A stretch of DNA of 64,000 nt from NCBI RefSeq assembly GCF_014202505.1, contig NZ_JACHGW010000006.1, positions 62,001-126,000 of the forward strand, given 5' to 3'. The stretch's first letter is position 1. Each line of letters begins with the position of its first letter. This document shows positions 39,595-52,238 of this stretch, one piece after another. A program made the position numbers and the translations under genes. The DNA is from Armatimonas rosea (lineage in GTDB: Bacteria > Armatimonadota > Armatimonadia > Armatimonadales > Armatimonadaceae). The notes beneath the pieces are model-generated. The model was given only the letters and a program-made list of their open reading frames with translations, searched no databases and was not told where the DNA came from.

Positions 39595-41262
39595 TTACTT
39601 GGGGAAAATAAAGCTGACTCCGGGACCGCCATCGTTGGTTTGAGGATTCTCGGGGAGATTTTCGTGGGTGCGGTTCCACTCTGCCATCTCGCGGACCGAG
39701 ATCTTTCCATCGCCATTGGTATCGGCGTTGATGGCACTACCGGTGGGAGTGACACGGCCGAGAGCCGTGGTGATGTGATAGTTAAACTCCCCGTGGCTAT
39801 ACTGCCGTCCCGCGACAGTCTCAAACTCGGTGTCGGCGGGACGCGCGTTTTCGTCGAAGCGGCACGCTGTGGCAATAAAGGTCTTACTGTTTTGCAGGTT
39901 GTCGATAAAGCCGCCACTTCGGCACTGCTGCATAAAGATCGCGCGGGAGGCGTAGGAGATGGCGTTGAGCTTGTTGGCAAAGTCGGTGTCGGTGATCGCG
40001 CCGCCCCGCAGGTTGAGGGTGGCGTTCATTCCACCGCCGCCGTGGTCAAAGGTCCAGACAAAGAGCGTGTCGTTGCTATCGAGCTTGGGGAGGCTATTGG
40101 CGGCATCGCCATTCTTCAGCCCATCGAGGACCTTATTTACCCATGTGGGGCTGGCGGGAAAGTCGGTGACAGTGCTAGGGTGGCGGTACTTGGGATTGGC
40201 TGAGGCATAGTCGGCACCATCGCCGTAGAGCACGAAGATGTTCTCAGGCTTATAGCCATTGTCCAGCAGGGTCTTGTACATCCAAACGGTGTCGTTCCAG
40301 AAGCACTCGCCCGCAAAGTTCTCCGCCAGATCGCCACAGATGAGCACGGCGTAGTGTTTGACGAGGTACTTGCTCCAGTCGATCTTGGGAATTCGGACAT
40401 CGACCCGGCGAATGACATCCACATTGAGGCGCGTGGTGTTGAGATTCGTGAGGGCTTTGTCGATCTGATACTTGCTGATGCGGCTCACACTGTCGGTGAG
40501 GACATTGAGCTCCCCATCGCGGAGCGCGAGACCTCTAGCCCCCGCCTGAGGTAGCTCGATCTTATCGTGGGTTTTCTCCACCGTGTCGGTGTAGCGGGCG
40601 ACCTGCGAGCCATTGCCGGTGAGGACATAGAGCCCGCTCTGAAAAAACGCCATGGCGCTCATCTCCGCGCCTGGTGCCCAGCCACGGCTGACGATGCGCT
40701 TGGTAGCCAGGTCAATCTTGAAGATCGCACTGGAGAAGCCCGCCTCCATCGCCACAAAAACCTCCTTGCCATTGGAGGCCACCGCGGTGAGCTCGCCGGA
40801 CTTGAGCAGTGCACTCTCGGGTTCCTGGCCCGCATTGGGATCGGTGACCGCATCGAGGCGTAGGAGCTCCGTGGTCTGGCCGCTGGCGATATTGAGCCCG
40901 ATGAGGATCTTGCGCGCGCCATCGCCCAGAACAAGCTGATCGGCGGTGTGCTTGGAGATCGAGAGCTTTTCAATCCCGACGTTGTAGCGACGTAGCACCT
41001 CGCCTTTCTCCCCAAGTGCGGCTACCGTCCGCGGCGCGCCAGCAAAGAGCTTCCCATCGAGGTCTGTCAGCGTCTCAAACTTATCTTGTTGTGCGAGGCG
41101 AAGCTCGCTTAGCTTCCCGGCCTGTACAAACTTCGAGAGGCTGACAGGACGGAGCTGAGGAGAGAGCTGCGGGTCGAGCCGGTTGATCTGTGAGAGGCTG
41201 GCACCGGCCCAGAGGGTCAGGACACTCGCCAGTGAGAGCCCCAGAAGAGTCTTTCGTTTCAT
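39595..41262 (-). CDS. caspase-fold (peptidase C13-like) protein with EF-hand
   Basis: A 555-aa protein with a signal peptide (MKRKTLLGLSLASVLTLWAG). Residues 30-290 look like a beta-propeller of repeated strands. The C-terminal half is legumain/caspase-like: HYAVLICGD, NIFVLYGDG, then FDHGGGG with the catalytic His and MQQCRSGGF with the catalytic Cys. A calcium-type loop DTNGDGKISVRE lies near 520. Likely a secreted cysteine protease, in an apparent transcription unit with the GH62 protein. Confidence 0.7.
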   Translation of the reverse strand: MKRKTLLGLSLASVLTLWAGASLSQINRLDPQLSPQLRPVSLSKFVQAGKLSELRLAQQDKFETLTDLDGKLFAGAPRTVAALGEKGEVLRRYNVGIEKLSISKHTADQLVLGDGARKILIGLNIASGQTTELLRLDAVTDPNAGQEPESALLKSGELTAVASNGKEVFVAMEAGFSSAIFKIDLATKRIVSRGWAPGAEMSAMAFFQSGLYVLTGNGSQVARYTDTVEKTHDKIELPQAGARGLALRDGELNVLTDSVSRISKYQIDKALTNLNTTRLNVDVIRRVDVRIPKIDWSKYLVKHYAVLICGDLAENFAGECFWNDTVWMYKTLLDNGYKPENIFVLYGDGADYASANPKYRHPSTVTDFPASPTWVNKVLDGLKNGDAANSLPKLDSNDTLFVWTFDHGGGGMNATLNLRGGAITDTDFANKLNAISYASRAIFMQQCRSGGFIDNLQNSKTFIATACRFDENARPADTEFETVAGRQYSHGEFNYHITTALGRVTPTGSAINADTNGDGKISVREMAEWNRTHENLPENPQTNDGGPGVSFIFPK

Positions 41263-41363
41263 GGAAACAATGCTACCCGTTAACGAAAGTCTGTAAACTT
41301 CCCAAGGAGTAAATACGCCATTTTGGAGACGCTACTCTGCGCTGGGGCGGCGATACTGCTACT

Positions 41364-45275
<3,912 letters not shown>

Positions 45276-46232
45276 TTAGGCGAGGGCTTCTGGACGCCCA
45301 CGCTCGGTGGGGGGGACGCTCTCCAGGAGCAGTTCCAGGGAGGGGAGGCGGCGGAGGAAGGCGACTAGGCTCTGGGAGTCGCGGTCGTCTTGGTTGGTCT
45401 TGCGGGTCACGAGCGCGATCGTGCGACCGGGGGTGGGCGGGGCGAAGGGGATTGCGCGGATGCTGGAGTCTGGGCGGCGGGTGGCGAGGGCGGGCAGGAT
45501 CGCACAGCCAAGGCGCGCGGCGACTAGGGCGCGCTGGGTCTCTAGCCCCGCGGCGTGGACAATGCGCTTGTGGGAGAGAAAGCCCGTGCCGCAGGCGGCG
45601 AGCACCTGGTCGCGCAGGCAGTGCCCTGGCTCGAGGAGGAGAAGCTCGTCGAGCGGGACATCCTCGACTCTGAGCTGTGCATGCTGGGCCAGCGGGTGCT
45701 CGTGCGCCACCCCGAGCCAGAACGGCTCGCGAAAGAGTGGATAGACCGCCAGGTCGCCTTCGTCTTGAGGGAGTGCCAGCAGGGCCGCATCGAGCTGGCG
45801 GGCACGGAGCAGGCGCAGGAGGTCGTCGGTGAGGGCCTCGGTGAGAACGAGCTGGAGGTTGGCGTAGGAGGCGAGCAGGCTCGGCAGGATCAGAGGGAAG
45901 AGGTAGGGAGCCAGGGTCGGGAAAGCCCCGAGGCGGAAGCGGCCACAGAGGGGCGCGCTGGCGTCCTGGAAGGTCTGGGCGAGGAGGGTGGACTCGTCCA
46001 GGACCACCAGCGCTTGCCGCACGACACTCTCGCCCTCCGGGGTGAGGGAGACACTGCGGCTGGAGCGGGTGAAGAGTGGCTTGCCAAAGGCGGCCTCGAT
46101 CTTCTTCACGGTCGCGGAGAGAGTCGCCTGGCTCAGGCCAAACTCCTCCGCAGTGCGGGCAAAGTGCCGGCGCTCGGCTAGGGTGACCAGCAGGCGCAGG
46201 TCGCGCAGGGAGAGGTTCTCGATCCGATCCAT
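45276..46232 (-). CDS. oxyR: OxyR-type LysR regulator
   Basis: A 318-aa protein from ATG 46232 (MDRIENLSLRDLRLLVTLAE); an ATG six codons upstream is possible. N-terminal LysR HTH (RTAEEFGLSQATLSATVKKI). The OxyR peroxide switch is intact: GHCLRDQVLAAC has two Cys nine residues apart, as C199/C208 in E. coli OxyR. With katG next to it, peroxide-induced activation of katG is the obvious role. Confidence 0.85.
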   Translation of the reverse strand: MDRIENLSLRDLRLLVTLAERRHFARTAEEFGLSQATLSATVKKIEAAFGKPLFTRSSRSVSLTPEGESVVRQALVVLDESTLLAQTFQDASAPLCGRFRLGAFPTLAPYLFPLILPSLLASYANLQLVLTEALTDDLLRLLRARQLDAALLALPQDEGDLAVYPLFREPFWLGVAHEHPLAQHAQLRVEDVPLDELLLLEPGHCLRDQVLAACGTGFLSHKRIVHAAGLETQRALVAARLGCAILPALATRRPDSSIRAIPFAPPTPGRTIALVTRKTNQDDRDSQSLVAFLRRLPSLELLLESVPPTERGRPEALA

Positions 46233-46262
46233 CGGGCTATCGTAGCACACGAAGGGATCAAT

Positions 46263-46808
46263 TTAAGCCATCTGAACCTCTCCGACGACTTCAATGCCAT
46301 GGCCCTCTAGGGTCGCTTCACGGATCCGCGCAGTCCAGTTGGAATCGCCCTCTGTCACAATCAGGCCCTTGATCCCGGTGCGCCACGCCTGCAAGACATG
46401 GTTGGGGTCATCGTCGAAGACCATCTCCTGGCCCTCGAACGGCGGCCACTCCACCTGGGTGGGGACCCCAAAGTGATCCAGGCCGAGGGTCTTGAGCTCC
46501 TTGGAGAACCGCTTCTGTTTCTTCTGTGCCTTTTGTTGGAGCCGGCGCTTCTCCTGCTCTACCGTGATCACCCGCTCGACCGGGAGCCCACTCAGGCGGC
46601 ACCAGAGCCAGAGCTTGGCTGGGTGTTCCGCTGCCGTGGAGTAGAGCGTCAGCGAGTGACCGGCCCGTGCGAGGTCTCGGAGGAGGGCGCGTGCCTCCTG
46701 ACGGACTTCCCCACGAAACGAGCGGTGTGTCAGTGCGGGTTGTGCATTGTCCGAGGTCTCTTCCCCTTTGCGGAGAAGGACACCTTCCAGGTCGAGTGCT
46801 ATCTTCAT
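46263..46808 (-). CDS. HAD-like hydrolase
   Basis: A 181-aa protein. Motif I is ALDLEGVLL (nucleophile Asp, with the second acidic position Glu instead of Asp), motif II TLYSTA, and motif IV VFDDDPNHV. A basic linker (EKRRLQQKAQKKQKRFSKEL) sits in the middle. The Glu in motif I may alter activity. Substrate unknown. Confidence 0.6.
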   Translation of the reverse strand: MKIALDLEGVLLRKGEETSDNAQPALTHRSFRGEVRQEARALLRDLARAGHSLTLYSTAAEHPAKLWLWCRLSGLPVERVITVEQEKRRLQQKAQKKQKRFSKELKTLGLDHFGVPTQVEWPPFEGQEMVFDDDPNHVLQAWRTGIKGLIVTEGDSNWTARIREATLEGHGIEVVGEVQMA

Positions 46809-46875
46809 GATGGGCGTTCCTAGTAATTATAGTAGTATAGCAGTCTACACATAATCTGGACAAGTCTGTACAAGT

Positions 46876-47328
46876 CTACGGACAGAGCGCCGCAAGGAGC
46901 CCATCACACGCACGGTCGAGGAGCTGGTAGGTCAGGGCGAAGTTGCCGTCGTACCACGGGTCGGGGACTTCGTCGTAGCCGAGGTCAGGGGCGAACTCCA
47001 GGATGGGGCGCAGGATACCGGTGGGCACCCCAAGACGCTGGACATCGCGGAGATTGTCGTGGTCCATCGTGAGGAGGTAGTCAAACTCCCCCAAGTCTGC
47101 GCCGGTGAGCTGGCGGGCACGGATGCCGGAGAAGTCAATCCCGTGCTGGTGAAGAATCTGCTGTGTCCCCCGGTGTGGCGGCTCGCCGGCGTGCCAGCCC
47201 CCGGTCCCTGCGGAGTCGCACGTGAGCTGGTGGGCGAGCCCTGCGAGCGCTACTTTATGGCGAAAGAGTGCCTCGGCCATGGGGGAGCGGCAGATATTGC
47301 CGAGGCAGATAAACAGGACACGGGGCAT
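46876..47328 (-). CDS. low-molecular-weight protein tyrosine phosphatase
   Basis: A 150-aa protein with the P-loop CLGNICRSPMAEA (CX5R) at residues 8-20 and the general-acid motif DPWYDG near 122. Cytoplasmic enzyme; in many bacteria it acts on tyrosine kinases of polysaccharide synthesis or on phosphoarginine. 18 bases separate it from greA. Confidence 0.85.
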   Translation of the reverse strand: MPRVLFICLGNICRSPMAEALFRHKVALAGLAHQLTCDSAGTGGWHAGEPPHRGTQQILHQHGIDFSGIRARQLTGADLGEFDYLLTMDHDNLRDVQRLGVPTGILRPILEFAPDLGYDEVPDPWYDGNFALTYQLLDRACDGLLAALCP

Positions 47329-47346
47329 GGGGCAGCTTGGAAGGTG

Positions 47347-47817
47347 CTACTCGACCGAGAGAATCTCGAGGGTCATCGAGCCGCCGGGGGTAGCGACCGT
47401 GACGGTCTCGCCCACTTTCTTTCCCATGAGCGCGGCCCCCACGGGCGAGGCGACCGAGATCAGGTCGTTGATCGGATCGGCCTCGTAGGAGCCCACGAGC
47501 GTGTAGGTGAACTCATCGTCGAACTCGGTGTCACGGACGCTGACCTTGGAGCCCATTCCGACGATACCACTGCCGGGGACGCTCTCGGGGACGATCATGG
47601 CGCGCTCTAGCATGGCCTGGAGGTCGGCGATCCGGCCGCCGATAAAGCCCTGCTGGCGCTTGGCGTCTTGGTAGTCAAAGTTCTCGGAGAGGTCCCCGAG
47701 GTCCCGTGCCTCACGGATACGCACGGCAAGCGCGGGCATCTCGACGCTGCGGAGGTGCTCTAGCTCGTCTTCAATTTTCTTCTTGCCTGAGGGGGTCAGG
47801 ACGATTTCTTCTGCCAT
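47347..47817 (-). CDS. greA: transcription elongation factor GreA
   Basis: A 156-aa protein of standard length. The N-terminal coiled coil is clear (ALAVRIREARDLGDLSENFD with the acidic tip D-x-x-E) and the C-terminal FKBP-like domain follows (MGSKVSVRD, VGSYEADP, ISVASPVGAALMGKKVGE). It rescues backtracked RNA polymerase. Divergent from rpoB, whose product it acts on. Confidence 0.95.
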   Translation of the reverse strand: MAEEIVLTPSGKKKIEDELEHLRSVEMPALAVRIREARDLGDLSENFDYQDAKRQQGFIGGRIADLQAMLERAMIVPESVPGSGIVGMGSKVSVRDTEFDDEFTYTLVGSYEADPINDLISVASPVGAALMGKKVGETVTVATPGGSMTLEILSVE

Positions 47818-47841
47818 AGTCTTTCCCTGGGAAAAGCAAAT

Positions 47842-47863
47842 TGCCCCGAAAGTGTTCGGGGCA
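47842..47863 (-). promoter_or_regulatory. hairpin in the greA leader
   Basis: TGCCCCGAA and TTCGGGGCA form a 9-bp stem with a 4-nt loop about 20 nt before the greA ATG; on the minus strand it is followed by TTTGCTTTT. This is attenuator-like. In E. coli the greA leader ends early to give a small RNA; similarity here is inference. Confidence 0.5.
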
Positions 47864-47871
47864 GTCAGGCG

Positions 47872-47900
47872 ATTATACCAACCAACCTTAGTTCGGTCAA
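47872..47900 (-). promoter_or_regulatory. greA promoter
   Basis: On the minus strand TTGACC, a 17-bp spacer and a perfect TATAAT. The transcript would start near 47865 and carry the leader hairpin. Confidence 0.85.
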
Positions 47901-47930
47901 GAAAAAAGAAAAAAAGTTAAGTCCGTAGTG

Positions 47931-47959
47931 TTGACAGGGAGGTAATACAGCGGTAAATT
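47931..47959 (+). promoter_or_regulatory. rpoBC promoter
   Basis: TTGACA (47931-47936), a 17-bp spacer and TAAATT (47954-47959). It would start transcription near 47966, leaving a leader of about 129 nt before rpoB. Confidence 0.75.
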
Positions 47960-47989
47960 AAGAGTTCGTGCCACAAGAGGAGTATCCGC

Positions 47990-48018
47990 AAAAAGCGCCT
48001 CTGGCGAGTGGCTTTTTT
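47990..48018 (+). promoter_or_regulatory. terminator-like hairpin in the rpoB leader
   Basis: AAAAAGC (47990-47996) and GCTTTTT (48011-48017) pair, with an inner GCC/GGC, and a T-run follows. It lies between the promoter and the rpoB start, so it may act as an attenuator of the operon. Confidence 0.5.
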
Positions 48019-48094
48019 GGGCTCGGGAAGGGGAGGTCAGTGTACCCCGACCGTCCTAACCGATTTGCCCGAACTAGGAGGGGTTCCAGTCCGT

Positions 48095-51000
48095 ATGGAA
48101 ATTCAGCATCAGGCTAAGCGTACCGAGCATGCCGCCCCGATCCCCAATCTTGTCGAACTTCAGCTAGATTCATTTCGCTCGTTCCTTGAAGAGGGGTTGC
48201 ATGAACTGTTCCGATCTTTCTCTCCCATCTATGATTTTACTGGCCAGACGGCCATTGAGCTTGTAGATTTTACTCTGGGTGAACCAAAGCATTCTTTGGA
48301 GCAGTGCCGGTCACGTGATGTGACCTTTGAAGTGCCGATCAAGGCCAAGGTACGACTTACCAGTCCCGGCCAGGAAGTGATCGAGTCCGAGGTCTACCTG
48401 GGCGATCTGCCGTTGATGACCGAGAAGGGGACATTTGTGATCAATGGCGCCGAGCGCGTCGTGGTGTCACAGCTCTCCCGTTCGGCAGGTATCTACTTCC
48501 GCGACTCTCTGAGTAACTTGCTGGAGTGGCAGTTCTTCGCTACCTTGATCCCTTCCGAGGGACCTTGGGTGGATATCGAGACCGACGGCGGTGCGATCAC
48601 GGTGCGTATCGGCCAGAACAAGAAGTTCTCGATCATGACCCTGCTGCGTGCGCTACATGCCTTCGATGTAGCCTCGCCTGAGGGTGAGTTTGTGATCGAG
48701 TTCCGTGAGCTCGTGGGCAAGACCCTCGCCGAGCCGATTATCGACGAAGTGACCGGTGAGGTTCTTCTGGATAAGGGCGCGGTGGTGACCACCGACGACT
48801 ACCGGAACCTGCTGAAGGCCCTGGGCGGTGAGCAGGCGGTTCGTACCCGCAAGACCAAGTGTCTGCTGACGGGCTTCGACCTGGAGACCGACAGCCAGCT
48901 CTTGGACCACTTTGGCACTCGGGTGAGCCTGAGCAGTGCGGAGTTTGACCAGACGGACGAGGACCCGGAGGCGCGCTGGCGCTACGCGGCGACCGATCTC
49001 TACGACGGTGCCGGTAAGCTGATTGTCCCCGCCTATGCCCGCATCGACCGTGAGGCGGCCAAGAAGCTCATGGTGATGGACCAGACCGGTGTCGAGGTCA
49101 TTGAAGTTCATCGCTTCATCGGCCTCTCGCTCGCCATGGAAGAGTCCAAGATCACCGACCGCAAGAGCGCGCTGCACGATATCTACCATAAGATTCGTCC
49201 GGGCGATCCCGTGACCGATGAGTCGGCCAAGGCGCTTCTGCACTCGATGTTCTTCGACACCCGCCGCTACGACCTGGCGAAGGTGGGACGGCACAAGCTC
49301 AATAAGAAGCTGCGCATGACCCTGCCGCTCTCGGTGCGTACGATCACTAAGTACGACCTGATCGCGGTGATCGAGTACTTGATCGGGATGCAGGAAGCCT
49401 CCCGCCCCGATGCGTCGGAAGAGCTCAAGATGCGCTTCACCACCGACGATATCGACCACCTGGAGAACAAGCGCGTTCGCTCCGTGGGCGAGCTGCTCTA
49501 CTCGCAGCTGCGCATGGGCTTCCTCCGCATGGAGAAGGTCGCCAAGGAGCGTATGACCCAGTACGATGCGGAGAATATCATTCCCCAGGTCGTCCTCTCG
49601 GTCAAGCCAGTCAGCGCCGCGATCAAGAGCTTCTTTGGCTCGTCGCAGCTCTCCCAGTTCATGGACCAGACCAACCCGCTGGCCGAGCTCACCCACAAGC
49701 GCCGTCTCTCGGCTCTTGGGCCGGGTGGTCTCTCCCGCCAGAGTGCCAAGCTGGAGGTCCGCGACGTCCACCACTCGCACTACGGTCGTATCTGTCCGAT
49801 CGAGACCCCGGAAGGTCCCAACATTGGTCTGATCGGCTCGCTGGCCGTCCATGCCCGTGTGGACCCGTTTGGCTTTATCGAGACGCCCTACCGGCGCGTG
49901 ATCGACGGTAAGGTCTCCCGTGAGCTGGACTGGCTCCCGGCCGACAACGAGCACCACTACCATATCTGCCCCGCGAGCGTTCGGCTCAACGAGGACGGTA
50001 GCTTTATCACGGCTCAGGTGCAGGTGCGCCACAACCACGAGTACCCGTATGTCCCCGCCAAGCAGGTAGACTACATGGATGTCTCGCCCCAGCAGCTGGT
50101 CTCGGTCGGTACGAGTCTGATTCCCTTCCTGGAGAACGACGACGCCAACCGAGCGCTGATGGGCGCGAACATGCAGCGCCAGGCCGTGCCGACCCTGCGC
50201 CCCGATGCCCCGCTGGTCAAGACCGGTATGGAGCGCCGTGCGGCTCTGGACTCGGGCGCGATCATCGTCGCCAAGCGCGGCGGACGGGTCAAGAAGGTCA
50301 CGAGCGAGGAGATCATTATCGAGACACGCGAGGGGCGGATCGACCGCTACTGGCTACTCAATATGATCCGCTCGAACCAGGCGACCTGTATCACCCAGCG
50401 CCCCGTGGTCGAGCCCGGTCAGCGGGTACGGCAGGGGCAGGTTCTCGCCGATGGTCCCTGTACCGACGGCGGTGAGCTGGCACTGGGGCAGAATGTCCTG
50501 GTCGCCTTCATGCCCTGGAACGGCTACAACTACGAGGACGCTATCCTGCTCTCTCGTCGTATGGTCAAGGACGATGTCTACACGTCGATCCATATCGAGA
50601 AGTACGAGGCCGAGGCCCGCGATACCAAGCTGGGACCCGAAGAGATGACCCGCGACATCCCCAATGTCGGTGAGGACGCTCTCAAGGACCTGGACGAGGA
50701 CGGGATCATTCGGATCGGAGCCGAGGTCCGCAGCGACGATATCCTCATCGGTAAAGTCGCACCCAAGGGCCAGGGTGAGCTCACGGCAGAAGAGCGCCTG
50801 ATTATCGCGATCTTTGGCAAGAAAGCTGAAGAGACCCGCGACGTCTCGCTGCGCGTTCCGCACGGTGAGAAGGGCAAGATTGTCGATGTCAAGGTGTTCT
50901 CGCGCTACAAGTACAAGGACGCCAGCGGCAATATCTTCAACTTCTCCAAGCGCCCGGACTCGCTGGAGTCCCCCTACGATGGCTCGGAGCTGGAGCGGCT

Positions 51001-52141
51001 TGCGCCCGATGAGCTCCAGGCGGGTGTCAATAAGCTGGTCCGTGTCTATATCGCCCAGAAGCGAAAGATCATGGAAGGCGACAAGATGGCGGGACGTCAT
51101 GGAAACAAGGGTGTGGTCTCCAAGATCATGCCCGAGGAGAACATGCCCTTCCTGCCCGACGGGACCCCGGTCGATATCGTGCTGAACCCGCTTGGCGTGC
51201 CTAGCCGTATGAATATCGGACAGATCATGGAGACCCACCTTGGGCTGGTCGCCAAGGAGTTCGGAGCCCAGTTTGTGGAGCCGATCTTCGAGGGGTCCAA
51301 CGAGGAAGAGATTCTCAATGAGATGGGCCGCTTCGGTGAGAAGCGCCGCCGCGAGATGCTGATCCGCTATGTCAAGAGCGATCTGGAGCTCACGGTAGAC
51401 TTCCCGGAGGTCGGGGAGGGTGGCCAGAACCTGGAGGACCTGCTCGGTCCGATGGAAGCGGCTCTCCGTGACCTGGAGTCTGAGGAGCTAGAGCGTGTCT
51501 CGACGATCCTCGCAGGACCCGAGGTGCCGGAGGAGATTCCTGCCGACTACCCCTACGACCTGCTGATCGACGAGATTCGTGACCGTGTCTGGCGCCGCGT
51601 GGGCTTCCACGAGGACAAGTGTAAGATGGACCTGCGCGATGGTAGAACGGGCGAGAGCTTCAACATGCCGGTGACGGTCGGAAATATCTACATGCTCAAG
51701 CTGGCCCACCTTGTCGATGACAAGATCCATGCCCGCTCGACCGGTCCCTACAGCTTGGTTACCCAGCAACCCCTCGGAGGGAAGGCACAGTTCGGTGGAC
51801 AGCGGTTCGGTGAGATGGAGGTCTGGGCTCTGGAGGCGTACGGCGCTGCCTACACGCTGCAGGAGATCCTTACCATCAAGTCCGACGATGTCCTGGGCCG
51901 TGTGAAGACCTACGAGTCGATTGTCAAGGGCGAGCCCATGCTCGAGCCCGGTGTGCCGGAGTCGTTCAAGATCCTGGTCAACGAGCTCCAGAGCCTGGCG
52001 CTCAAGGTGACGGTCGAGGACGCCACGGGCGCTGAGATCGATCTGAAGGACAAGGACGAGGACTTCCTCGACGACGAAGCCAACCGCCGCCGTGCGCAGA
52101 TTCGTCGCCAGCAGGAGTCAGAAGACCTGCTTCTGAGCTAG
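48095..52141 (+). CDS. rpoB: RNA polymerase beta subunit
   Basis: A 1,348-aa protein from ATG 48095 ([19 protein letters not shown]), with AGGAGG about 13 bases upstream. The rifampicin region is intact near 515-545 ([20 protein letters not shown] then [10 protein letters not shown]), predicting sensitivity. Other landmarks: [37 protein letters not shown] and, near the end, [21 protein letters not shown] charged tail of about 30 residues ends the protein. It forms the catalytic core with rpoC. Confidence 0.97.
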   Translation: MEIQHQAKRTEHAAPIPNLVELQLDSFRSFLEEGLHELFRSFSPIYDFTGQTAIELVDFTLGEPKHSLEQCRSRDVTFEVPIKAKVRLTSPGQEVIESEVYLGDLPLMTEKGTFVINGAERVVVSQLSRSAGIYFRDSLSNLLEWQFFATLIPSEGPWVDIETDGGAITVRIGQNKKFSIMTLLRALHAFDVASPEGEFVIEFRELVGKTLAEPIIDEVTGEVLLDKGAVVTTDDYRNLLKALGGEQAVRTRKTKCLLTGFDLETDSQLLDHFGTRVSLSSAEFDQTDEDPEARWRYAATDLYDGAGKLIVPAYARIDREAAKKLMVMDQTGVEVIEVHRFIGLSLAMEESKITDRKSALHDIYHKIRPGDPVTDESAKALLHSMFFDTRRYDLAKVGRHKLNKKLRMTLPLSVRTITKYDLIAVIEYLIGMQEASRPDASEELKMRFTTDDIDHLENKRVRSVGELLYSQLRMGFLRMEKVAKERMTQYDAENIIPQVVLSVKPVSAAIKSFFGSSQLSQFMDQTNPLAELTHKRRLSALGPGGLSRQSAKLEVRDVHHSHYGRICPIETPEGPNIGLIGSLAVHARVDPFGFIETPYRRVIDGKVSRELDWLPADNEHHYHICPASVRLNEDGSFITAQVQVRHNHEYPYVPAKQVDYMDVSPQQLVSVGTSLIPFLENDDANRALMGANMQRQAVPTLRPDAPLVKTGMERRAALDSGAIIVAKRGGRVKKVTSEEIIIETREGRIDRYWLLNMIRSNQATCITQRPVVEPGQRVRQGQVLADGPCTDGGELALGQNVLVAFMPWNGYNYEDAILLSRRMVKDDVYTSIHIEKYEAEARDTKLGPEEMTRDIPNVGEDALKDLDEDGIIRIGAEVRSDDILIGKVAPKGQGELTAEERLIIAIFGKKAEETRDVSLRVPHGEKGKIVDVKVFSRYKYKDASGNIFNFSKRPDSLESPYDGSELERLAPDELQAGVNKLVRVYIAQKRKIMEGDKMAGRHGNKGVVSKIMPEENMPFLPDGTPVDIVLNPLGVPSRMNIGQIMETHLGLVAKEFGAQFVEPIFEGSNEEEILNEMGRFGEKRRREMLIRYVKSDLELTVDFPEVGEGGQNLEDLLGPMEAALRDLESEELERVSTILAGPEVPEEIPADYPYDLLIDEIRDRVWRRVGFHEDKCKMDLRDGRTGESFNMPVTVGNIYMLKLAHLVDDKIHARSTGPYSLVTQQPLGGKAQFGGQRFGEMEVWALEAYGAAYTLQEILTIKSDDVLGRVKTYESIVKGEPMLEPGVPESFKILVNELQSLALKVTVEDATGAEIDLKDKDEDFLDDEANRRRAQIRRQQESEDLLLS

Positions 52142-52165
52142 TTTGTTTTTCTAAGAGTTGGTTGG

Positions 52166-52197
52166 GCCCCGTGCTCTTCAGCTGAAGAGTGCGGGGC
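52166..52197 (+). promoter_or_regulatory. hairpin between rpoB and rpoC
   Basis: GCCCCG/CGGGGC (52166-52171/52192-52197) encloses a palindrome CTCTTCAGCTGAAGAG, giving a long two-part stem in the 97-bp gap. No T-run, so it is more likely an RNA processing or stability site than a terminator. Confidence 0.5.
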
Positions 52198-52238
52198 AAT
52201 GCCTTGTTTCCATGGAAGGAACTTCCGAAAGGGAAAAA

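Noticed and set aside
39588-39980. N-terminal extension of the GH62 frame into the peptidase gene
   Set aside because: The extra 131 residues are Ser/Pro/Arg-rich shadow sequence of the peptidase gene; family similarity begins just after ATG 39587.
48653-50038. A 461-codon minus-strand open frame opposite rpoB
   Set aside because: It is the antisense of rpoB, which is certain; high GC content keeps such frames open. Similar long antisense frames at 53292-54515, 11806-13161 and 4337-5269 were dropped for the same reason.
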